Source of the DNA: Phoronis australis
Taxonomy: Eukaryota > Phoronida > Phoronidae
Assembly (NCBI GenBank): GCA_002633005.1
Contig: NMRA01000082.1
Coordinates: forward strand, 472,576 to 536,575
DNA: 64,000 nucleotides
Direction: 5' to 3'
How positions within the stretch are numbered: the stretch's first letter is position 1; every line of letters begins with the position of its first letter. The position numbers and the translations under genes were made by a program. Positions 1 to 15,000 of this stretch are shown here, piece after piece. The notes beneath the pieces are model-generated. The model was not told where the DNA came from and did no database searches. It saw nothing but the letters and a program-made list of their open reading frames with translations.

Positions 1-72
1 AGTGAAGCTTTTGTTTATACATCATGGCAGTTAATTTCTTTGCTGTGTTTGCCTGGTTTTGTAATTATTCAG

Positions 73-3000
73 CTAAGGACGGGAAAGTCGCCACGGCTGA
101 AAAAGAAGCGTCGCGTAAGCTACATCATATCGCATGCTCTTCCCATATAATTAACTCTGTATGATTTCTGGTCAACAATACATAGATATTTCAAATCCCT
201 TTTTGTAGTCTAGGTTGTCAAGATAGCCCCACGCATTAGTGTGAGGAGTGGAGCGGCATGGTGTTCTTCAAACACATTAATCTTAATTTCAAAATACTGG
301 AATTCAGCAGTTTTGTATTATATGTTATTTTCCATAGCAAAAGCTAATAACTAGTTTTAATTTCATATGAAAACTGGCTTAAAGACGTACTGCATTATAA
401 ATGTACGAAACCTATTCAAAGCTTGGTTTGTTACCTAAAGTGTGCCAGACTGCCTCTTGGACTATTGTGTAAAAGGGATTTTCTTACATTGTTTTCAACA
501 GACATGTTTTGGGAAAACTAGCAAAAATTGGGCCTTATTCTTCAATAATGATGTATATAATCCAAATACGTATAATTATATTTAATCTTGACAGTAACAG
601 TTTTCCATTTCTATTTATTTTTAATTTTGTCATTTATTTCTGATGAGTTCTTGACTCTTTATTTTGCCCAGCATGTGTAATTGTTTTCATCATTTTGTTT
701 CAATTGCCACCGAGTTACCCCAGGTTTCAGAAGTAGTATTATGTCCACTGCTAGACATTTAATTTTGACTCTTGCACTCTAGTTTCTATTGATTGAAACT
801 TTTTAGTGATAAATATGCAGTGTTTTATTCTCTTTTGATTGCTTACCGGAGGTTTCAGTCTGATGAATATAAATACAGAGCTTGGGATCGTGCGCCCATT
901 CTTACTACTAAATTTGAATTGAGTATTACACATATGTATGATGTTAGTGAAGTGTATGGGAAATCATTTTGAGTGTTGTCGCTGATGTATAACTTTTATT
1001 ACCGAGCCATATTCCTCTGATCATCACATCAAACATTATCCCTATGGATAATCCAACTTTGTGTTTTTGCAGAGTCCAGCTACGTCGCCCAAACCGGCTC
1101 ACTCTCCCTCTGGGGAGCGAGTTGTGCACAAGTTTACACCGCCGACAACGGTGTTGAAGATAAAACCACCCTGCGACATCACTCGTAAGTTTTTTTTGTT
1201 CTTACTTCTCATTTCCTAGTTCCTTTTCTGCTATAGTTCTTAAGTTTCAGTCTGTGGAATTTACCACCAGGACTGCTGCACTTGATTTTTTCAATGTATT
1301 TCTCATCAAACTTAGCTTTTCAGGAAATTTCATTATTCTTTATAATTGGTTTTATTACCATAATTTGCAGCGATGTAGTAAGCAACCAAAAACCCAATTC
1401 TAGAAATTATTTTTCTGCCAAATTGAAGAATTTTGCCATATTTATGAGGGTAACTTTTTTTCTTCTAGTATTTTCTAGACAATATCACTAAAAATACTAT
1501 TCTTAAAACGAAGAACACTCTAATTATTAAGTTTGAAATAAGTGTTCAAGCATGGCAATTTTACTCAAGTTTACATACAATTGACACTAAGACTGTGACA
1601 AANAAGTAAATAAAGCTTGAATTGAACTGAAGTTTTGAAGTAATGACTTGTCAGTGAGCTTGGTCAAGTTTTATTCTGCTTGGTCATTTGTTTTTTGACT
1701 TCTGTGAATTTCAGCCTGTCCTATTTCAAATCCTGCCTCTTCAGCCAAGCTTATCGACTCTGGCGATGTGATCGGTACTGGTGCAAACCACCAACTGACC
1801 AGTGGTCACTTGGACCAGAGGAAGGCTGTCTTTGAACATCTGAATGAGCCACTCATGAAACTGCTGCCGAAGGAGGGGAAAACCAATATAGTGTAACTGA
1901 CATGATTGGTTTACTTATTTAATGTGACTGTATATACTTTTTAAAGGCAGTGAACACAGATATATGACATTGAAAAGTTATGCTCAAACCGCATTTGGGA
2001 ATTGTTAGGTCAACACAAAATCACCAACTTTAAACAAATTTGAACTAAGCTGGAATCAAATTGTAGATTCAAGTAAAGAACTTATCCAGTCAATTGCATA
2101 AGAGTGTAGAATGTAAGATGCTAGCTCACCAGACAAACCAAACTGGTACTTAAAGATGCCCTGTGGCCTCATCAGTTGAATATTCAGTTGTTTTTCTCCA
2201 GCACTGGATTGCAGAGTGTAGTTATCACAGAGTACTTCACAAGAGGTTCAGGTTGAAAAAATGACAAAACAGTCTGACTAGGGGCACTAGACTGAAGCCA
2301 ACTCGTCTTGTTTCCTGTAAGAAGTACTGGAATGTACTGGAATGTACTCATGTTGTCCAACTTGTATAGCACCAACTTTGTGAAAAATTGTCTAATGTTT
2401 GAGATGATCTGACTGCGCATCCCATACCAAAACAGTTACTGTTTACGGAGTCTTAGTAAATTTGTTTTACTGAGTCTGATCTCAATATGAGACATTTTTT
2501 AAAGTATTTCAACAAAATAAGAGAAATTGAAAACACACCTCCCAGCTCTTTGTCTTGAATTTACAGTGACAAGTTGTTGGTTGTAGCAGTTTAGCACATT
2601 TCAGGTGGATGCTTCAATTTGTTTTGCAGGCAAGCCAATCTTCATTTCTTGAATGGTAACAAGATGCTTCCCATTGGCTTGGAACAGCCTGCTCATGCTG
2701 GTAAGAATAACCAAAGGTTTATGAACCAGGATGTATAGGTGAAGGTCACGGGATATTTGTCTGACTGGTCAGATACGAGTTGGCGAACACTTGTTGACCG
2801 CACTGTTGACTCTCGGCTGTTGATTTAGCTAGCCATTTGTAGGTTTGCACAAAGTCATGAATATGGTCAATATGGGATTATAAAAATCCTCTCTGAAAAG
2901 CATCTGAAAGCATTTTGATTGTGATGGTCGATTTTGGTAAGACATGTTGTCTCTAGGCATGCCTGTATTCCCAATAGGTCATCAGGGCTTGGCGACCAAA

Positions 3001-6000
3001 TTTCCATCTGGGGGGACAACCGCAGTGGGTACCGAGCTAATGACTCCTATCATACCATTACTTGTCCACTCAGAGTTGGTAGGACAACAGGTTGATGTCT
3101 AGTTACTGAGTGGAGGAGAAAAATTCTTGACTTGTGCTGCATATTGACCCATCACAATACAAGACAACGCAATTATGCCCAGCCTGAGGTAGCAATAGTT
3201 GCCTGAGGTTACGTTTGAGACCAAAAATTGAATTATCCCCCCACGTTCACAGCACACACAATCCTACCAAACCTTCCTTTTGAACTTTTTACAGTTAGAG
3301 ATTTCTGGGAAATCTGCAGTGTGTTATAGGACACTGGGACTTCAAGGAGATCCAAAAACAACCAATGAAAAAAGAGTTAGAACGTACCGCTACATTTTCA
3401 GCCAATAAAATGGCTTGCAAGGGTTCTCTAACCATAAAATTTTAATGTTATGGCAGAAGCTGGCTGAAGGGAAGCTTATGAATAAAATACCAGGATGTAC
3501 ACCATCTCTTCAAGTAAAGGACCAGTAAATGAAAGGGAGCTCAAAATTTTGATAATAACCATGACATTTTTGTGCTGCAGATCGACCCACATCCATAGCT
3601 GTATGGTGGAATGGAGGAACTCAGCTGATGCACTACTCATTGGTTAAACAAACGAAAGGTAAACTTGATTGACTTTCAAAATGCATTTGCACCAATCAGT
3701 GTATTTCAAATAGTTTTGTGGAGTATGTAAATGTAGAATAAATTTATGCACTGGTCTAGCTTGCACACTTCAGTATTGTCACATTACATGGATTAACAGT
3801 TTGCTCTTCAGATTAATACAAATTAGGCTAGATGCCTGTTTCAGTTCATTTTGTGGTGAAACTCGATCGTTAAACCAATTGAAACCTGAGCTGTGTAGCT
3901 TTTTCAATCACTGATCTTTCATAGCAAAGTGTGTACAAAGTTGAGAAGTTGCTAAGTGCGTAAAAGTTGATTTACCACATAAATAAGAAGGAGTGGTAAA
4001 ATTTGAATATTTGACGTCATTGGTTCTTGTACATGTACTTGGCTTTCTTTGCTATAGCTGTACTTTTCAGTTATTTGCTTAGTCATTTTAACTGATGTAG
4101 CAATTTCTTTTTTATTCTGTTTCTGTTATATTTTCTGCTTGATAACATAACCATGTACTAAATTGTCATTTTGTGATGAAGTTCAGTGTAATAGACATAG
4201 AAAGTCTAACTTTTTGTTTGACTTGCTCATAGAGAAAACTTGGTGTAAAATTCTTGCTGTTTGAACTTTAAATGAATTTAAACTGAATACTTTAAAAGTA
4301 TGGTAAGTTTCATTGATTTGGAATTTTGTTGTTTTTTGAATTTTTCATATAAATTAAGTGACTTGAAAATTTAATGTTTTATAGAGTTCTTTACAATGTT
4401 TTGAGAAACTGTATCCATTCAGAATATCATTAGTACAGCTTTGAAATGAAGAGAGATGAAATTGGGCATTTTTTTCTGAAATTTATGAGATTTTGCCAGA
4501 GGTCATAATGAGGATTAGTTTTTTTTACTGATGGAGTGGGTTTGACTGGAAATTTTAAAAAATACATTTGGCTACAGTGTAGTATGTTCATATCAAAAAT
4601 ACTTATGTTTGGGACTTGAATTTGGCATGTTTATTGAAGGAATGTGGCCTAGTAAGAGCAGCTATAACAGTTGTGCATCAGCGACATTGCTTGAAATGAT
4701 ATTGCTTGCTATGCACTGAATCATACTGCAAATTTGGGATTACTTATCCATCCTTCTTATAAGTTTTCATCTAAATGTCAATATTCACTGCGAGCGTGTA
4801 CATGTGATGGACCGTCTTTGGACGGATATCTTGGATCAAGAAAATGGGGCTAGGTGAATGTGCTCCAACAACTTACGATTATTTGGTGCTAAAAGCAAGT
4901 TTTATATGAGATGATGTGAGTTTTATGATGTTGCTAAGTGATTACTGAATCAGAGACCAAATGTTCATTGCTCTTGTTGAGAGGTTGGTAGATGAAGAGC
5001 AATGTTGTTTTACCAATGATTACTTGCTTACAACTGAACTGAAGGATAATTCAAACAGGCTAATGCCACTCAGTGCTGTTGGTATCAAATAGTTGCCTTG
5101 TACTTACAAGTCATGATAGACTTTTACTTGTCTGACTTTTCCAACCACTGATGAAACTCATCAACTTCCAAAACATTTGACTGCTGACTAATGTCTCGAT
5201 ATTTCATAGTCAGTATAATGTGTAATTAAATTAAGAATGAAATGCTCTTTACTGTTTGTTAAACAGTTTGTTCACTTCTAATTTTCAGTGTTTCTCATTT
5301 TGATATTTCTTAGCTAAAAAGAGGATAGTTATGAGCAAAGTTGCTCTGTTGATGATGCAAAAACTGGGAAGAGGTGCTTCTTGTGATGGGACCGTGTCCT
5401 TTTAAGTTCCAGACCTATTAGTTGACTCATTGTGCTATGAGTTATCAAAGTTGATTCTTGTTGTTTGTTTTATGTCTGGTTTTATTTTTTGCTGCGAAAT
5501 TATTTGGTTAGGATTTATTATGTTGTTTGATGAATTAATTAATTAATGAATCGAATCATTTTTTCAAGTGTGTGGCTTTGGGTTGGTTTGTCTCAACGTG
5601 CTGTGGTGTGGATGCTTTGAGTGACTATGTCTCACAGGGTGTTCCAGAAATTTATTTACTTAAGCCTAAATGAGTATCTCCATGATAGCAAGTAGCAGCA
5701 CATGTTAATAAAACAACGATGGATTTAAACCGGCTTGACATGTTTCAGCGTTTAGTAAAACACCATCATCAGAAGAAAAAAACGTGGCCACCTTGCTATG
5801 CCCAACAACAAGTAATGATACACTGTTTTTCTTCTGATGAGGCTGTTTTAATAAACGCCAAAACATGTCAAGCCGGTTTTAGTCAGTCGTTGTTATCAAT
5901 AAATGAGAATCTTTCATTTGGATGGCCTGTGTTTTGGTATGTGGTAAATAAGTGTTCTAGAATGAAATTGTAATATATGATTTAGTGTATTGTCAGTGGT

Positions 6001-9000
6001 ACATGTGGTGGATGCCAAAAATAATTGGATAAAATTTTGTTTCCCTGTCATGACTCATCATTGTGGACAGTATGATGGTAAATGTTAGGTAACACACTCA
6101 CAACCAAGCCGTAATGACGTGGAGTGCTGCTTGTGCTCAGCCATATCGTGATGGTCAAATTCTGGATCATTGAGGTTGTGTTCAATGAACCAAGATGATT
6201 CTGGTTTGAATCCGGGTCACGGCACCAGAGGTGAAAAACGTTCAATGAACAAAGACAACAAGCATTGCGCATTCAAGATGGCTGACTGTGAAATGCCTCC
6301 TGCAATCTGCAATAACTGACTCAAACAATAATATAAAAGTAGGCCAAAGATTATTAGGTATTTCAAAGCTTGTGTCACTGAAAACTTTTTTGACTGAAAG
6401 CTTTAAAAATATGGCTTTTACTCAGTTTGACCTTAGTTTCCGTGTTAAGCTCCGTAAGTAGACTATGCAATGCATGTGGTGGTGGTTATTAGCTGGTTTG
6501 ATTTTTGTCTAGATACAAAGCCGACGGAGAAACAAGGATCGGTTCCTATCGTTCAAGGTTTGACCAATTTTTCTGTTTTGTGTGTAATGTTTTCAGAGTT
6601 TGTTTTTGTTTAGATTGCCGTGATCCCACAGTCATCTTGTGAGTTGTTAGCACGAGACTAGAGAATGGCGTATGCTGCTTTAGTCATTTTTTGCCATTCC
6701 TTGCACGTTGGCTTTGTTCGTCAAACATTTTTTTGCATGTTACCATGTGGAGAATTGTTTGAAGTGTTTGCTTGTGTTCCCAAACGCATGGTACTGTTGT
6801 GCATGAGTAAACACATTTTTAAATGCTAACTGCAGTAACTGTGTGAAAGAAAATACTGCATGTTGTTTTAAAAGGAATCATTTTTTTAACACAATTAATC
6901 AATGGATGCCTAGACATTGCACCAAGTCGTACAAAGTGAAACCAGTACTGTACAACTGTTGTATTTCAATGTAATTTGTTTATTCTGTATAATTATGTGT
7001 TTGAAGCTCTTGTGACGATATGTGAAACTTGGCCTGGGCACATGTACCTATGTGCAAAACACTTAATATGTATAAAAACCAAGGATTTATTCTTTAAAAT
7101 TTATGTGGCACTGAGTAAACTTGACTTATTATCAATTATAAGATGTTACACTTTGATATGTATTCAAGTTAACATTTTTCTAAAATTGCAAGGAAATCCA
7201 GAAGAAGAGAGAAAAATAAGAGATATACTCATGGTACTCACACATATATGCGAATCTCTGAAGCAAAAGAACACTATTTTGGACGTGATAAGTTGGATTA
7301 CTCTTCAGATGCATAACACTATGTGGTCTAACTTGCATGTTTCATCCATTAAAACAGACTCAGTTACTCCCTATGAATTTTTTATTCATATTGGTTATCA
7401 ACAACGCATTGTCTGTTGTCTGCAGATTTAATTTGATGTTGCATGCTGTCGAGATATAATACGTTAATTACTCAGCATGTTCTTTCAGGGATGATTGATG
7501 AGCTGGTGTCAACGCCCCCTGTCTGTTATGGTTTTGAAAGGTTGTTTCAGGAACATTCCCTGATTGCTTCATGCTTGTGATTAAGCAAAATCTTTTGTAG
7601 GGTTGTAAATAAATTATCTACAGATTTCACTCGAGTTCCACTTCTGCTTATTGAACTATTTAATTTTTGTTGAGAAACTTTGTGTGTGTTTGTGTACAGG
7701 AGGGACAATTAGTGACCTTGCTCATCCCAAACATTGCTGCCCTCTGGTGACCATGAAATGCATTTACCAAACTCAAAGTTCATGCAGTGGCTCCAAGTCA
7801 TAAATGCTTTGACTCATTACTATAGCCCTCTGCATTGTTCCTTCTATTGCATATGTAGTTTAACACGTATTTCTGACTTCTCCATTTTCATCATACCTCT
7901 TCTAAATCTTTAACATAATCTTTCCTTTTCCACGGACTATTGACTTTTATTGTCACTTATTTCGCACAACTAAACTGTACGTTACAAGGATACATTTCTG
8001 CAGTCTTGCACTTGTTCTTGTATGATTTACAGTTCAGCCACCAGGTGTCAGGCCGTCAGGAAGGAGTCGAGAGAACTCCCCCTCAGTCATGAGTAGAGCG
8101 TCGAGTCGTCAAGGTTTGCCTAACGCAAGATCTAATCATGCTCAATCGCAGTCTATTATCATGTTGTAACTTGTCTTCTAACAGACTCTATGGTTATTAC
8201 AACATGTTAACCATGAATATAACATAAGGCTTGAAATGATGTGATCTTATCTTCAGGTTACACAATTTTGTATTACGATAAAAACTCCAGTTTGGGACAA
8301 TCTCTAAAATTTCAGTCAAACTTATATTTTCTTGATTTTGAGATTAGAACATTAAGTGATTTTGACATGCATTATGTTTCTCAAATATGAAACACGATGC
8401 TTTGTGGCAAAGTCATAAATTTGTCAAAAATAGCCACTACGCACACCATTTTCGTGTGCATCTCCACTGTGTCCAACATAGAGGTGAAAAGTCACTTGTG
8501 GCTGATTGTAAATCCGTTGATTTTTTTTAACAGCCAATGTTGCCTATTTCTAAAATGTATAATCTCTTAACTTGAGGAAAATGATTATTTTTCCTTGCCC
8601 CAAACTGGAGAATGTTTACCGTTATTGGCAGACTTTCTGCTGCCCTGTTCTTGTTTAACCTAGAAATCCTGTGTCAACCATGATGCGATAGCCAGACATT
8701 GTTCCTTCAAGCAGCCTTATGAGGTGCCTAACATAATCTTCCCACTCTTTGAAAAACAAGTTTTTGATACATCTTGATCACTTGACTGATAGGAAAAACA
8801 TTCGGTAATTCTGAACCCATTTTGCAGCAACTGTGCATGCATGTTGATGGGAATTTGTTCTCATCTTAGTCCTTATTCCTGCAGACGATTCCTGCTGTTA
8901 CCGTTGTGTATGTCCTGAGCTGAAACACTACAATGTCTGGTTTGTTTCAAAGATTCAGGCTTTCGGTTGTCTTAACAACTGATCGAACAGCTGTATGTTA

Positions 9001-12000
9001 CTTCTCTTCTTATCATGCCGATCTAGATCAAACCAAGAAAGACGGTGCTGACAGGAAATCCCGTCCGTCGAGGTCGCCTGCTGCACGCACTGTGCGAGGT
9101 CTGTGGCATTCCATAGTTAGAGCGCTGCATGACATAATCTAGAGTATTTCACAGAGGCTATAATGAATGAGCCTACGTCTCTGTTTTCAGTTTCTTCTGC
9201 GTTAGCGAAACAGTTTAGAGTTGCATGCTGGATCTTTTACAGTCGTGCACTGCTTCATAGATGTTTCATTTTCAGGGTCTTTCCCTCCGAATACTGCAGC
9301 ATGTTTTGTGATGTCATTGACATCTTTGTTGTTGGGGTGGGTGAAAATTGAAACGGCTGTATTTTTGCCATATGACCTCGGTTCTTTTTGTACCAAAAAC
9401 AATTTGGTACAGTAAGCAATCCTGGAAAACTGCTTTTTTACGATTGCACATTTTGGTGACGACATTGGGCTGGGTAAATTTTGTCAGGTGCACCAACAAT
9501 GAATTTGAAATCTGTGAAAACCTCTCCACACTCTAACAAGAGTTGATTATCCAGAGGACATTTTCTGTGCTGTTTTCTTTTTAGACTCATGCCCATTTGT
9601 TTTTTGTTTCTTGTTTATGTCAAAGTTCATTTCTTTCCTTTGTAGTTCATAGTTTAGTCTTGTGATAGCGTTTGATGTTTATATCTGTGTTAGTTGCTTG
9701 TGGGCAGGAATATTTTTTCTATTGTGCAGGCTTACATGTATTCATTTCAGATTCTTTGAATTTTCACAATTTGGAGATGAGAAAACAACTCTTGTTCACA
9801 TGCTTTCTCTGGTTTTATAGTCTGACAGCCGTGGATGCCAGAGGGGAGGGGGGCGATATACTTTTAACTGCTGAATATGTTGCATTATATTTTTGAACAT
9901 AAATGTGTTAGTTTTCATCAAAGCTTTGTGTCCCAAAAAACAGTAACGAAGTCTTGTTTTGGTGGTAATGATTATCACTGGTTCAGAGTATTCATTTCCA
10001 TGAAGTATCATGTCTGGGTGACATAATGGTAGATATCTTTTGTGCCGGGATTGAGTATTCCCTGGTGTTGTTTCGGTACGTAAATCCACGCATAATTGAC
10101 CTAAATGAACTGAATTTAATTTTTAACTGCTTCTGTTGCTGCAGACTTTTAATTTATTACAGCTTGACATTTACGATTTTACTTAACCTATTAAACTATT
10201 GCTGTTTGGGCAAGAGTCACTTAAAGCAGGCCTGCATTTTGAGAACCAGTTTGATACCTGATATTCAGTGGAGCAAACTGGTTCTCAAAGTGCAAACTGC
10301 AGAAAGAGGAAGATAAATTCTGTATATTTTGATTCCCTGAATTACAAGTACATACCAGTTGCTTTTCCATAGACTTTAAGAAAACTAAAATGAAACAGAA
10401 GATGAAAAATGAAAGTTTTGGAGTGAGAAGTCCTGGTAAAGTACCTCAATTGAATTTTCCACAATGGTCGTTTCGTTCATGTTGAGTTCACGTTATTTGT
10501 TGAGATAGCTATTGAAATTAGCTATGTTACAACTTAAATCTGCTTGTTGAATGTTTAACCAGTCATAGCTGTTGCATCATGAAATTCACCCTTTTCACGT
10601 TAGCAAAATATAATCACAAGACTATTATGTAATGAAGCAAGTGTTGGGGAGAAACTGATTTTTGTGCAACACACTGGGACACTAAGCCTGTGACAAGCTC
10701 TCTATCAATGAAATTCAATGAGGGATTTTCAAAGGTTGTTCAAGATTTCAAAAAAAAGTGTAGGATCTGTTTCAGAAAAGTGACTAAGACAGAATTTTGG
10801 TCTTCAAGTTCCGCTGTACGTAACAATGTCAAAAAATTTTTTAAACTCACTAAACAAAAATAAAGTATTTGAGAATACACCAGTCACCTATAATTGTTAA
10901 TTACGGAGAAAATTTGTTCACATTATCGCCAAATGGTGATGTACTTGTGATTTCACGATGAAACCTTTATTCGGTAATTGTTCTGGTATATGGGAGCTTA
11001 AGATCATATTGATGATTAAAGTCATAAGCCACTTTTCGTGAAACGGCCCTCGGCCATGTTCGAAAGCATGTGGGGAAAACGCGGGGTTAAAATTTGCCCC
11101 CAACTTTTGATAAAAATTAAAACCGTACAAAAATTCAGATCTTTTTTTGTCACAAAGAGTTCTGTCGCTAGTGTGTATTTCTGTGTGTGCAATGGTCATT
11201 GGTGAATTTAGGGGGCCCCTAAAATTCTTCCAGATTCCATTTGGCAGTTTGTCGGTGGGAATGTCTGACAGACAAAATCATGACTAATACTTTGCCCTGA
11301 CCCCCTCCCCCTAAATCAGAATGCTGGATACGCCACTGATAGCAGGTTGAAGTAAAAAAACTGTTTCATTTCCTTCTGCTTCCATACTCATTGTTTTTCA
11401 GGCAATAGTCTGATATAACGTGCCCACATTTTGAGGACCAGTTTGATGCCCGTTATTCAGTGGAGAAAACTGGTTCTCAAAATGCGCTTATGTTATATCC
11501 GGCTGCCTTTTTAAAGTAAAGTGTGAACCATAGTTTATTCTTTTAGCATTTAGGCATTTAGGAAGGGCTGTTTGGGTTGAAATGTTTGCTGAATGTAGTT
11601 TCCATACTATGAAAGACATCTCATGTCTATGTCTTTGCTAATCTGCATTTTCAGTAAAGAATTAATGATTCAATATTAAACTTTTATTAATCGATGATTG
11701 CTAATATTTGCAAATAATACTTGCACTTTTATGGTTTGCAGTTTCGTAAGATGTGAAAACCTGCCAGTTGTACTTTTCTGTTTTAATATTCATGAAGTTT
11801 AAAGAATCTTAACTGCCTGATGTTGTTTGGGATTTTTGTCACCTTTGTGTGCTGTTGTTGTAACGGAATTCACATTTATTTAGCTTAATGATGTGCTTCT
11901 ACGTTCTTTTATCTTGTCAATTTTGTGTCTTATTGCTTTTATCCTTTGACCCAAGGCTCTGCACGTGGCAGAAAGAAATCCAAAGCTGAGACACTTGACG

Positions 12001-15000
12001 AAGGTTTGTCTAGGGGCTCCTTGCCTGCTGCATTGTTCCTGGGCTGTATCTACTCTCAATTTTGTTTCTACGTTTAGATTTTGTTTTTGTTCTAGCTTCT
12101 AGTCGACAAGTAGATAGCTCTGCATGGTCTGAGATGCAACTGCGCAGTGTTAGGTTCGGCCGTGGTACAACTGTCTGTCTGTATTATATTTACCAGGATG
12201 CCCTCAAAAGTTGGGTTGGATAAACAGACTATTATATCATCATGAATGCTGTTTTTATTTTTATGTTTGTTTGATTTATATTTTGCCTACTAACACGTTT
12301 CTGTTTGATTTTGTTGGCACATAACATTTTTTATTTTTGTAGCTGTCATCTCATAGATTAGCTACTCATCATTTTCATGCAAATATTTTCATTACTAGAT
12401 GTTGGTTTAATTACTTAATAAATTAACATAACTTAACATCAAAATCTTTACATTTTCAGCATTTTCTATAGATTGTAGTTATGGATTTTAGTTTTACTAT
12501 TTGAATGAAGTGATGCCTATATTTTGTGGCCCCAAAGTTTCCGTATGAAGAATATTAAACAATCTCTCCCTCCCCTCATTAGGCCCAAAACTTTGGGTCC
12601 AATGATTAAAAAAGTTCCCTTAAGGTAAGAATCATTTCTGCGATGATGCCGTTGAGGGGTGGCCACTGGGGGTGCTTGCATACTTTTCTGAATTTTTAAA
12701 GGCCGTTAGCTGTAGTATGTAAGTGCAGTTTGAGCTTTATAGAAGGGAGGGTACTTCATAGCTTTATGTACCGTAAAATCTCACCAATTTAGGACACAAC
12801 ATGGCGTACTGGTAAAAATTTATTTCTCATTTTTTATAACACCAAATGAAATCTTTACCTTTAAGTTCTAGTAACTACCATCTGTCATTTTTCTTTAAGA
12901 AACTCGCAAGCAGAAGCCTTAAGTTTGAAAAACGAAGCGGGTCATTTTTGGCGATTGTTATTGTCCAAAATTTTGAGATTTTACCATACAGGATATTTCA
13001 AAAAGATGTTCTGATGTTGAAATCATGTGTTACAAGCTGTAAAACTATTACATAAACTGGAAAGAAATTTTGTTAAACGTTGATTGGCCATTTTGTTGAA
13101 TCTTCCTGTTCCATCCGCTTAGTACCATAGACAAGGATCAGTGATTCATATAGTAATTAACTCGTGAGACACTTGATGGGATTCAACACTTATTCTCAGT
13201 TCACTGGATCCTCACGATGTAATCTAACCAATGAGAGAAAGCAATGAGTGTGTACATTTCGTAGACTTGTGGCAAGAAATCTGCTCTCATAGAGCAGATC
13301 AGAATTATCTGTCCCATAATTCAACATTCCGACCAATGACTGCCATTTTGCTTTACCAGTAAAGTCTTGAGAGTTCTTGCAAAACACCCGTTTTTCACTT
13401 ATATGATTTTGCACGGTTTTAAACATGATTGTCTTCTGTCTATAGAACATGACCCCGTTTGTGATTATAAAGAGTGGAATCAACCCTTTTGAGGTATCCT
13501 GAAGCTAATTTAGAATTTCATCTCCTCAGACTGTACCTGCCGGAATTCTTTCTTTAAACTTCTTTCAATTTTTGTTGAAAGAATGACAAGCAACTCATGC
13601 ACTTTCCTTTTTTATCCAATTGTTTCTTTTCACGTCCTTTTAGTGAATGAAACTATATTTTGTAATGAACAATACAGATGGAAATATGCTTGCCAATCAA
13701 CTTAATTAATTGCATGCAAGAAGTGTGCACTCGGGCACATTTTCTGTTGTCAGTGTTTTGGTTTTAATATGATGATCGAAAATGTTTGTATGGTCTCGCT
13801 TTTTCAAACACTTGTTATTAAAAAATTTAAGAATAGTGTTGTTCTTCAAACCTTATACAGCGGAGCCGTGGATTTCTAGGACAAGTAAGTAACAGTTTTG
13901 TTTTGACATTATTGTGGATTAGATTGAATGTTGGTGTTGTTTTTTTGTAGATGCGGAACGGAAGCCTGACCTGGTTTGGCCATATTCTCAACCAATCACT
14001 GCAACTGCGGTGTCTCCGTGCACAAGCATAATAGCGATAGGGTTAGCAAACGGCATCGTGGTAATTTGGGACATTTATATGGGTAAGTCAATGAATAGAT
14101 TTGTCACATGACATAAGCAATGTGCCTCATGATTAAGCCACTTTTGTGTGAGAAATACTTATGCCAGTGCACATGGTCTCTTATTCCTGTGAAACTGCAG
14201 CAAGACCTTTCCTGTCACTGGTTTTGTGGGTATTATGGTGGCACGAAATGAAGTGTTGCAGAATGTAGTTTGAATTGCCTGGTCTATGCCAGTGTTGCGA
14301 GTATCTTCACTTATGGAACGGACACTGGATTTTCGTAACATTCCAGACTTGCCTGCTAATCACTTCAGTCGTGGCCATTTTGCCAGTTTACACGAGTATG
14401 ATGTGTGTGGATTTACTCACGAAGGTCCCGCTTTTCACTCGCCTGCTGTTTCATGCATGTCTCTTCTCGCAAGAAACTTTCTATCCTAGTTGAGCACACC
14501 CCTTTGAATTTTCTTTTCAGGTCTGCTGCGTAAGATTGTGAAAGTCTGCAATGACTGTCGAGTGAAGCATCTCGCGTTTCTGAATCCAAACATATGTCCT
14601 CAACCAGATAACAGCGATCTCCCTTTTACCATGGAAACCAATTGCCATCTGATGGTTGTTGGGGACAACAGTGCCGTTTCCTTGCTCCAGTGTGCCATGG
14701 GAGATAAGTCCCAACCAGAAGAGATCTTGCCTGCGTAAGATTTTCTATTTCTTGAACGAGAATACAATTATATTTGCATTCTATTTTCACCTTACAAGTT
14801 GACTTGCGTTGAAGAAACTAAATTTATTTAGCGGACCACGTGACATTGATAGCAAATGACTTATTCCTTTCTTGCATGATTCTGACGAGAAGTGATTTTC
14901 GGTCTTGCAAAGAACTGAGAACTTGAAGCCATGCCCAGGGAACAAAATGATATTTCATGACACGTCATCTAATGGACTGTCAGAACAAAATGACACATCA

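Larger units (their letters stand above)
5690..5885. mobile_element. Solo PLE terminal fragment in WDR93 intron 5, inverted pair
   Basis: 5690-5815 matches the 3' flank of the 56.7 kb PLE (GCAAGTAGCAGCACATGTTA, GGCTTGACATGTTTC, CACCATCATCAGAAG, CAACAACAAGTAATGA). 5826-5885 is an inverted, diverged copy of 5719-5780. No coding part of the element is present. Confidence 0.7.

Noticed and set aside
6976-7431. 151-codon plus frame in a WDR93 intron
   Set aside because: No domain, no splice fit with WDR93 and AT-driven composition; treated as chance.
8287-8611. Inverted CTCCAGTTTGGG ends suggesting a MITE
   Set aside because: Only about 12 bases match and no target duplication is visible; could be chance.
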